This document shows, in pieces, positions 46,446 through 51,805 of a DNA stretch of 51,805 bases. Each line of letters starts with the position of its first letter. Positions within the stretch are counted from its first letter, which is position 1. A program made the translations under genes and the position numbers. The DNA comes from Nocardiopsis sp. CC223A (lineage in GTDB: Bacteria > Actinomycetota > Actinomycetes > Streptosporangiales > Streptosporangiaceae). The stretch lies in assembly GCF_030766825.1 (NCBI RefSeq), contig NZ_JASFDV010000047.1, positions 1-51,805 on the forward strand, written 5' to 3'. The notes beneath the pieces were generated by a model that saw nothing but the letters and a program-made list of their open reading frames with translations, ran no database searches and had not been told where the DNA came from.

Positions 46446-48344
46446 TCACAGGTGACGCGACCACCACTCCAGGATCGCCTCGAACCGCGCCACCCGGTGG
46501 CTGGGCAGCCCCGACCGCGACAGCTCGTGCCCCTCACCCGGGAACAGCAGCATCTCCGTCTCGGCCCCGCGCGCCTTCAACGCCACGAACAGGCGCTGGG
46601 CCTGCTCCACCGGGCACCGCCAGTCCTCCTCCGAGTGGATGATCAGCACCGGGATGTCGATCCGGTCCGCGTACGTGAGCGGGCTCTGCTTCGCCCAGCT
46701 CTCCGGCGGCCCGTACAGCGGCTCGGGGAACAGCGACCCGATGTCGGAGGAGCCGCTGAAGCTGTCGATGGCGTTGACCGCCCGCTCGCTGATCGCCGCC
46801 CGGAACCGGTCGCCGTGGTGGCCCGCCATCCACGTGGTCATGAACCCGCCGTGCGAACCGCCCAGCACCCCCACCCGGGAGGCGTCCAGCCGCTCGTCCT
46901 TCAGCGCCTCGTCCAGGAACGCCAGCAGGTCGGTGGCGCTCACCTCGCCCACCGCGCCGATGATCGCCCGGCCGTGCTCCTGCCCGTACCCGGAGGAACC
47001 GCGCGGGTTGCACAGCACCACCGCGTACCCGGCGGCCGCGTACACCTGCGTCTCGTCGAAGACCTGGTGGCCGTAGAGCGAGAAGGGCCCGCCGTGGATC
47101 ATCAGCAGCACCGGGTGCGGGCCCTCGCCCTCGGGGACCGCCACCCACCCGTGCACCGGGTGGCCGTCGGCGGTGTGCGCCACCAGCTCCGTCATCGGCA
47201 GCGGGTCCGCACCGGAGGCCAGTGACGTCAGCGCACGCGCGCCCGCCGGCTCCACCGCCACCAGTTCACCGCTGCTGCGCCCGTCGGCCACCGCGGCCAC
47301 GGTCACCCCGGCCGCCGTGTCGAACGCCTGCACCTGCACCTTGTCGGCGAGCACCGCCACGGGCTCCCCGCCCCCGAACGGCACCAGCAGCAGGTCGACC
47401 GCACCGCGCCGTTCGGCGGTGGCCAGCACGCCCTCCTCCGTCACCGCCAGGGACCCGGTGAAACGCGGGTCCTCCTCCGGGGTGAGCCGGGTCGGGGCGG
47501 CCGAGCCGTCCGCCGGCACCGACCACACCGCCGTGGTCCGGCCGACGAAGTCCCTCAGGTCCTCGCCCAGCCGGTCGCCGAGGAAGAACACCGTCGCCCC
47601 GTCCGCGGAGTACACCGGCGCCCCGGCGCCCAGGGTCCCGTCCGTGACCCGCCGCGGCTCGGCCCCGGCCTCCGGGGCCACCGCCCACAGGTCCTCCACC
47701 AGGTCGGTGTCGCGGGTCTCGTGGCGGGCCGCGGAGAACACCAGCTCGCCGCCGTCCGGACGCCAGGCCACCCCGGAGTGGTCGAAACCGCCCTCGGTGA
47801 CCTGCACCGGCTCCCCCGCCTCCGCGGCCGGGTCGATCGGTGCCGACACGAACACGTGCGCGGGCCGGTCGGTGAGGTAGCCCAGCCCGTCCAACCTGTA
47901 CTTGAGGCCGGTGATCCGGCGCGGCGGCTCCTTGCCCGGCTCACCGTCCACGTAGCGCTTCTCCTCGGGGATCCGCGCCGTGTACGCCACCCGGGTCGAG
48001 TCCGGGCTCCACACCGGGGCCCCCGCGCCCAGCGGGTGCGCGGAGACCTTCCAGGCCTCGCCGCCGTCGGCGGGCAGGACGTGGATCTGCGGCCGCTTGT
48101 CCTCGTCCGGGCGCAGGAACGCGATCCAGCGGCCGTCGGGGGAGAACACCGGCGACCGGTCCCGGTCGCCGCGGGTCAGCCTGGTCGGCGCGGCCGACCC
48201 GTCGGTGGGCACCGACCACAGCGACCCGAGGTAGGCGTCCTCCTCCAGGTCGGGGCGGACCACGCAGAACACCGCGCGCGAACCGTCGGGGGACAGGGTC
48301 GGCGCGCCGACGGTGTGCAGGTGAACGATGTCAGTGGGTTTCAT
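46446..48344 (-). CDS. S9 family peptidase (prolyl oligopeptidase/acylaminoacyl peptidase-like)
   Basis: A 632-residue cytosolic serine peptidase. The N-terminal half is a beta-propeller of WD-like repeats (for example LSPDGSRAVFCVV, FSPDGRWIAFLRP and WSPDSTRVAYTAR). The C-terminal alpha/beta-hydrolase domain has the catalytic Ser497 in GGSHGG, Asp574 in HSEEDWRCP and His606 in GEGHELS, all in the right order. It cleaves short peptides or acylated amino acids. ATG at 48344. No signal peptide. It starts just after the terminator of the Rv3235-like gene. Confidence 0.93.
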   Translation of the reverse strand: MKPTDIVHLHTVGAPTLSPDGSRAVFCVVRPDLEEDAYLGSLWSVPTDGSAAPTRLTRGDRDRSPVFSPDGRWIAFLRPDEDKRPQIHVLPADGGEAWKVSAHPLGAGAPVWSPDSTRVAYTARIPEEKRYVDGEPGKEPPRRITGLKYRLDGLGYLTDRPAHVFVSAPIDPAAEAGEPVQVTEGGFDHSGVAWRPDGGELVFSAARHETRDTDLVEDLWAVAPEAGAEPRRVTDGTLGAGAPVYSADGATVFFLGDRLGEDLRDFVGRTTAVWSVPADGSAAPTRLTPEEDPRFTGSLAVTEEGVLATAERRGAVDLLLVPFGGGEPVAVLADKVQVQAFDTAAGVTVAAVADGRSSGELVAVEPAGARALTSLASGADPLPMTELVAHTADGHPVHGWVAVPEGEGPHPVLLMIHGGPFSLYGHQVFDETQVYAAAGYAVVLCNPRGSSGYGQEHGRAIIGAVGEVSATDLLAFLDEALKDERLDASRVGVLGGSHGGFMTTWMAGHHGDRFRAAISERAVNAIDSFSGSSDIGSLFPEPLYGPPESWAKQSPLTYADRIDIPVLIIHSEEDWRCPVEQAQRLFVALKARGAETEMLLFPGEGHELSRSGLPSHRVARFEAILEWWSRHL

Positions 48345-48463
48345 ACAGGTGTCGGCGCCACCGGCGCGGGGCCCGGGGGCGCCCCTCCTCGCTCGTCGGG
48401 CGACGGGATCGCCGTTCGGGTCCGTCGCGTTCCTGGCGCGACCGTGGGGTGCGGTCGGCCGTG

Positions 48464-48494
48464 TCCGTCAGGGGCGGGTCCCGCCCCTGACGGA
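48464..48494 (-). terminator. Perfect 15-bp-stem terminator
   Basis: TCCGTCAGGGGCGGG (48464-48478) pairs with CCCGCCCCTGACGGA (48480-48494) around one base, 36 bp beyond the stop of the Rv3235-like gene and upstream of the S9 peptidase on the same strand. Confidence 0.8.
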
Positions 48495-48529
48495 CCCTAT
48501 CCGCGCATTCCAGGGAATATCCAGGGCGT

Positions 48530-49051
48530 TCACGACATCGGTCGGCGGAGCGAACCGTCGGTCTCCAGCTCCGTGCAGACCCACACCCCGCCCCGGCGCT
48601 GGGCCCGGAACGCGAACACCCGGGCCCGCAGGTCACAGGCGATCACCGCGCTGGCCTCCAGGACCTCGCCCGCCCTCTGGTGGAACACCCGCTCCAGCCG
48701 GGGCGCCGACCGGCAGGGCAGCGCGCCCCGCAGCCGCCGCAGCTCCTCGCGCACCGCCACCCCCACCCGGTCCCGCATGGCCTCGGGGGTGCGCCGCCCC
48801 GCCAGGACCTCTGCCACCTGCTGGGCCAGCAGGTGGACCTCCCCCGGGGTGCGGTGCCCCTCCAGCGGGGCGTGGCAGCGGCCCGGCGGCACCCGTCGCA
48901 GCGGGGTGCGCGCCGGGGTCCGCACCGGGCGGTACGGGTTCGCCGGGGACGGCGCGGCGGTGCGCCGGGCGTGCGGGGCCTGCGCACCGGAACAGATCGG
49001 TCGGGGGCAGGTCCGGCGGGACTCATGGTGACGATCGGGCGAGTGGGACAT
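48530..49051 (-). CDS. Rv3235-family protein (DUF6459-like)
   Basis: A 173-residue small protein. The C-terminal 110 residues carry HLLAQQVAEVLAGRRTPEAM, RDRVGVAVREELRRLRG and VIACDLRARVFAFRAQRRGG, typical of the actinobacterial Rv3235 family, which is often encoded near secA and whose function is unknown. The first ~60 residues are Arg/Pro-rich and probably disordered. ATG at 49051 was chosen with GGGAAGGG upstream; an in-frame start at 49153 would add 34 residues. It is monocistronic, with a strong terminator downstream. Confidence 0.8.
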   Translation of the reverse strand: MSHSPDRHHESRRTCPRPICSGAQAPHARRTAAPSPANPYRPVRTPARTPLRRVPPGRCHAPLEGHRTPGEVHLLAQQVAEVLAGRRTPEAMRDRVGVAVREELRRLRGALPCRSAPRLERVFHQRAGEVLEASAVIACDLRARVFAFRAQRRGGVWVCTELETDGSLRRPMS

Positions 49052-49182
49052 GAACGTTTCCCTTCCCAGGGGACGACATCCGGTCACAACCCCCCATAGA
49101 GCCCCTTCGTGCGGCCCTGCTCCACCTGGCGTACCAGGTTTCGGTTCGGCCACCGCCCGACCCGCCGCCCGCGACCAGAGGG

Positions 49183-49197
49183 CATACTGCCTGGGTG
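49183..49197 (+). promoter_or_regulatory. Leaderless promoter of the glycerophosphodiesterase gene
   Basis: A -10-like CATACT (49183-49188) ends six bases before the GTG at 49195, so transcription would begin at the start codon itself and no ribosome site is present. Confidence 0.5.
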
Positions 49198-50007
49198 ACT
49201 CACGCGTACCTTTCCTCCCCCGTCCCGCTGGCCCTCGCCCACCGGGGCGGGTGGATCACCGACGACCAGGGCGTGCGCCGCACCGAGCTGGAGAACACGG
49301 CCGTCGCCTTCCAGCACGCCGTGGACCTGGGCTACACGTACCTGGAGACGGACGTGCACGCCACCGCCGACGGCGTCCTCATGGCGTTCCACGACGACAC
49401 CCTGGACCGCACCACCGACATGGGCGGCGCCATCGCCGACCTCCCCTACCGCGAGGTCGCCCGCGCCCGGGTCGGCGGACGCGAACCCGTGCCCCTGTTG
49501 GAGGACCTGCTCGGGAGCTGGCCGCACGCGAGGTTCAACATCGACCTGAAGGCGGACGGCGCCGTCCCGCCCCTGATCGACGTGCTGCGCCGCACCGGCG
49601 CCTGGGACCGGGTCTGCGTGGGCTCCTTCGACCAGCGGCGCCTGGACCGGGCGCGCGCCCTCTTCCCCGAGCCGGTCGCCACCTCCTGCGGCCCGGTCGA
49701 CGTGGCCCGGCTGCGCGCGGCGTCCCTGTCCCCGGTGCTGCGCCCGCTGGCCCCCCGGGCCCCGCTGTGCGCGCAGATCCCGATGTGGCAGGGCTCGTTC
49801 CCGGTGCTGAGCCGCGACCTGATCCGCACCGCCCACCGGCTCGGGATCCAGGTCCACGTGTGGACCGTCAACGAACCCGAGGTGATGGAACGCCTGCTCG
49901 ACGCGGGCGTCGACGGGATCGTCACCGACAACACCACCGCGCTGCGGGAGGTGCTGATCCGCCGCGGCCGCTGGAGCGGCGGCGTCGCCAGAGCGCACAA
50001 CGGATAG
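49195..50007 (+). CDS. glpQ: Glycerophosphodiester phosphodiesterase
   Basis: A 270-residue TIM-barrel enzyme of the GDPD family that hydrolyses glycerophosphodiesters to glycerol-3-phosphate and an alcohol, with Ca/Mg. Key residues: His in LALAHRGGW, Glu/Asp in YLETDVHATADG (metal-binding E-x-D), and the second catalytic His in GVLMAFHDDTLDRTT; FNIDLKA and HVWTVNEPEVMERLLDAGVD follow. It has no signal peptide, so it acts in the cytosol. GTG at 49195. It is followed 13 bp on by the UMF1-type transporter and is probably co-transcribed. Confidence 0.93.
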   Translation: MTHAYLSSPVPLALAHRGGWITDDQGVRRTELENTAVAFQHAVDLGYTYLETDVHATADGVLMAFHDDTLDRTTDMGGAIADLPYREVARARVGGREPVPLLEDLLGSWPHARFNIDLKADGAVPPLIDVLRRTGAWDRVCVGSFDQRRLDRARALFPEPVATSCGPVDVARLRAASLSPVLRPLAPRAPLCAQIPMWQGSFPVLSRDLIRTAHRLGIQVHVWTVNEPEVMERLLDAGVDGIVTDNTTALREVLIRRGRWSGGVARAHNG

Positions 50008-50020
50008 GAAAACCCCCACC

Positions 50021-51409
50021 ATGACCGACCCTTCCCCGGAGGCGGCCGAGCACTCCGGCCCCTCCCCCGACCCGGCCCAGCGCAGACGCGAACAGCGCGG
50101 CTGGTACCTGTACGACTGGGCGAACTCGGTGTTCATCACCTCGGTGGTGACCGTGCTCATCGGCCCCTACCTGAGCGGCCTGGCCTGCTCCTCGGTGGGC
50201 GCCGACACCGCCGAGGCCTGCCTGGACCCGAACCTGTCCCTGGGGCTGTTCGGACTGCACCCCAACGCGCTCTACCCGGCGCTGACCACCGCCGCGATCC
50301 TCATCCAGATCCTGCTGCTGCCGATGTTCGGGGCGCTGCTCGACCACTCGCAGTACAAGAAGCGGTGGCTGTTCTGGACGGCGTCCGGCGGGTCGGTCGC
50401 CACCCTCGGCCTGTACTTCGCCACAGACGGCCACCTGGCCGCCTCGGTGCTGTTCCTGCTGGCCAACCTGCTGTACGGCTTCTCGATCGTGGCCTACAAC
50501 GCGTTCCTGCCCGAGATCTCCACCCCCGACGAACGCGACCGGGTGTCGGTGGCCGGGTGGGGCATCGGCTACCTGGGCGGGGCGCTGCTGCTGGTGGCGC
50601 ACCTGGTGCTGGTGATCAACGCCGAAGCGCTGGGCATCGGCGCCGGGGACGCCGCCCGGATCGCGTTCGCCTCCTGCGGCATCTGGTGGCTGGGCTTCAC
50701 GATCCTGTCGCTGCGGCCGCTGCGCAACCGGTACGGGGCGCTGGCCACCGGCGGGCCGCCCCGGCTGGGCGCGTCGCTGAAGCAGTTCGGGCGCACGCTC
50801 AAGGACATGCGCAAGTACCCGAACACCATCCTGTTCCTGCTCGCGTTCATCTTCTTCAACGACGGGGTGCAGGCGGCCATCCGCTACGCCGCCCCGTTCG
50901 CCAGCCAGGACCTGGGCCTGGAGCAGGACGTCCTGATCATGACGATCCTCATCATCCAGTTCGTGGCCTTCGCCGGCGCCTTCGCCACCGGTTGGGCGGC
51001 CCGGTACCTGGGGTCCAAGAACACGGTCCTGGCGACCCTGGTGATCTGGGGCGGGCTGGTGTCGGCCGCGTACTTCCTGCCCGCGGGCAACGTGCCGCTG
51101 TTCATCACGCTGGGCGTGGGCATCGGCCTGGTGCTGGGCGGCACCCAGTCGCTGGCGCGGTCGCTGTTCTCGCAGCTCATCCCCAAGGGGCGGGAGGCCG
51201 AGTACTTCAGCCTCTACCAGATCTCCGACAAGGGGTCCACGTTCCTGGGGTCGCTGGCGGTGACCGTGGCGGTGTCGGTGACCGGCGGCTACCGGGTGGC
51301 GGTGGTGTCGCTGATCCTGTTCTTCATCATCGGCGGCGTGCTGCTGTGGCGCACCCGCATGCGCGAGGGCATCCTCGCCGTCGGCAACGAGGTCCCCGAG
51401 CGCCTCTGA
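50021..51409 (+). CDS. UMF1/Atg22-type MFS transporter
   Basis: A 462-residue polytopic transporter (about 11-12 helices). The N-terminal motif REQRGWYLYDWANSVFITSV is the UMF1/Atg22 signature; ILLLPMFGALLDHSQYKKRW and RSLFSQLIPKGREAEYFSLY are also conserved. The relatives include vacuolar amino acid effluxers in fungi. It follows the glycerophosphodiesterase gene by 13 bp, so an organic-phosphate or amino-alcohol substrate is possible, but this is only context. ATG at 50021. A strong 18-bp-stem terminator follows. Confidence 0.9.
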   Translation: MTDPSPEAAEHSGPSPDPAQRRREQRGWYLYDWANSVFITSVVTVLIGPYLSGLACSSVGADTAEACLDPNLSLGLFGLHPNALYPALTTAAILIQILLLPMFGALLDHSQYKKRWLFWTASGGSVATLGLYFATDGHLAASVLFLLANLLYGFSIVAYNAFLPEISTPDERDRVSVAGWGIGYLGGALLLVAHLVLVINAEALGIGAGDAARIAFASCGIWWLGFTILSLRPLRNRYGALATGGPPRLGASLKQFGRTLKDMRKYPNTILFLLAFIFFNDGVQAAIRYAAPFASQDLGLEQDVLIMTILIIQFVAFAGAFATGWAARYLGSKNTVLATLVIWGGLVSAAYFLPAGNVPLFITLGVGIGLVLGGTQSLARSLFSQLIPKGREAEYFSLYQISDKGSTFLGSLAVTVAVSVTGGYRVAVVSLILFFIIGGVLLWRTRMREGILAVGNEVPERL

Positions 51410-51422
51410 CCCGCTCCCGTAC

Positions 51423-51462
51423 CGCGCGCAGGGCCCCGGCACCCGCCGGGGCCCTGCGCGCG
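51423..51462 (+). terminator. Strong terminator after the UMF1-type transporter
   Basis: An 18-bp perfect stem (51423-51440 with 51445-51462) and a 4-nt loop, 13 bp after the stop codon. Confidence 0.85.
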
Positions 51463-51532
51463 CTCCGGCGGCCCGAGGCGGGGTGTCGGTGGGGGTGGGG
51501 ATACTGGGGGCGCGATGCGAACGGGGGGACGG

Positions 51533-51805
51533 ATGCGGGTGCTGCACGGGGTGTGGGATCGGGACGCGCTGGTGGTGTGGGGCGAGGGCGAGGCCCCCGG
51601 CACCGGGCGGGCCGGGGGGCGGCCGCACCCGTTCGCACTCGGGCACCGGGAGCTGCGCTCCCTGGCGGACGGCGAGCCGACCGTGCTGGAGCTGCGGCTG
51701 CCCGGGACGACGGCCGCGCCGGACCGGTCCACGGAGGCCTCCGGGGAGCCCGCCGCGTTCCACACCTGGACCGTGCCCGGCCTGCGGCTGCCGCCCGCGG
51801 CCGCC
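51533..51805 (+). CDS. SNF2 helicase-associated protein, N-terminal part (cut by window end)
   Basis: Only 91 codons are in the window: MRVLHGVWDRDALVVWGEGE..., then RPHPFALGHRELRSLADGEP. This is the beginning of actinobacterial DEAD/SNF2 helicases with a leading SNF2-associated domain (usual length over 900 residues). ATG 51533 has GGGGGACGG upstream; an ATG at 51515 (MRTGGRMRV) with a -10-like GATACT nearby is an alternative. The catalytic helicase part lies beyond the window. Confidence 0.7.
   Translation, partial: MRVLHGVWDRDALVVWGEGEAPGTGRAGGRPHPFALGHRELRSLADGEPTVLELRLPGTTAAPDRSTEASGEPAAFHTWTVPGLRLPPAAA

Noticed and set aside
1..51805. tRNA, rRNA, CRISPR arrays, IS elements, phage genes
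   Set aside because: No cloverleaf with a conserved TTCGA arm, no spaced identical repeats, no transposase or integrase signature was seen while reading both strands. A tRNAscan or ISfinder run could still find something small.

Overview
The window is very GC-rich, with codon third positions almost all G or C, tight gene packing, many GTG and a few TTG starts, and several -10 elements only 6-7 nt from a start codon. The gene content (Ku-type end joining, a DevS/DevR-like sensor pair, DUF4916, Rv3235-like, GlxA-type regulators, TreY/TreZ, a probable WhiB7-type erm promoter) points to a filamentous actinobacterium. The protein flavour suggests Nocardiopsis or a close relative. That genus is an inference from composition and families, not from a search. 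I found no rRNA, tRNA, CRISPR array, insertion sequence or phage, so this looks like an ordinary chromosome segment, perhaps from an arm.

Layout, 1-18 kb: a frame-broken tail of an aldehyde dehydrogenase; a TetR regulator; a DDAH/amidinotransferase-like enzyme; Ku; a zinc alcohol dehydrogenase under a perfect TetR-type palindrome; two tandem paralogous membrane proteins; an FAD-binding dehydrogenase; a small RHH protein with a membrane SPFH protein, divergent from a coupled pair of PH-domain membrane proteins; a GlxA-type regulator; a DUF1348 protein; an anti-anti-sigma (STAS) gene whose 3' end is tandemly duplicated; a DUF4916 NUDIX-like protein; a P-loop kinase; an NDH-2-like oxidoreductase divergent from an MHS-family transporter.

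18-36 kb: a HAD hydrolase; a DevS-like kinase and DevR-like regulator with GGGACC/GGTCCC-rich control regions beside a PPOX-fold flavoprotein; an SPFH-GYF plus double-zinc-ribbon pair that resembles B. subtilis YdjI and YdjG; an ArsR-like regulator divergent from an MFS exporter; an APH-like kinase; a methyltransferase; an Erm 23S rRNA methylase with an AT-rich WhiB7-style promoter, a 32-codon leader ORF and a strong attenuator hairpin; a PadR-NTF2-(CrtI-like oxidoreductase)-(ferredoxin reductase) operon; a DJ-1/PfpI protein; a lipoprotein.

36-51.8 kb: a treY - rlmA-like - treZ operon; an orphan pstS; a family 2 glycosyltransferase; a secreted NlpC/P60 hydrolase with a long leader; an S9 peptidase; an Rv3235-like protein; a glycerophosphodiesterase followed by a UMF1-type transporter; and the start of a SNF2-helicase-associated protein cut by the window end.

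Most genes are housekeeping or stress related. The parts I consider worth most attention are the erm control region, the four-gene PadR redox operon, the SPFH/zinc-ribbon pair, the DevSR control regions and the methyltransferase embedded between treY and treZ. Gene functions are by family resemblance read by eye; no database search was run.
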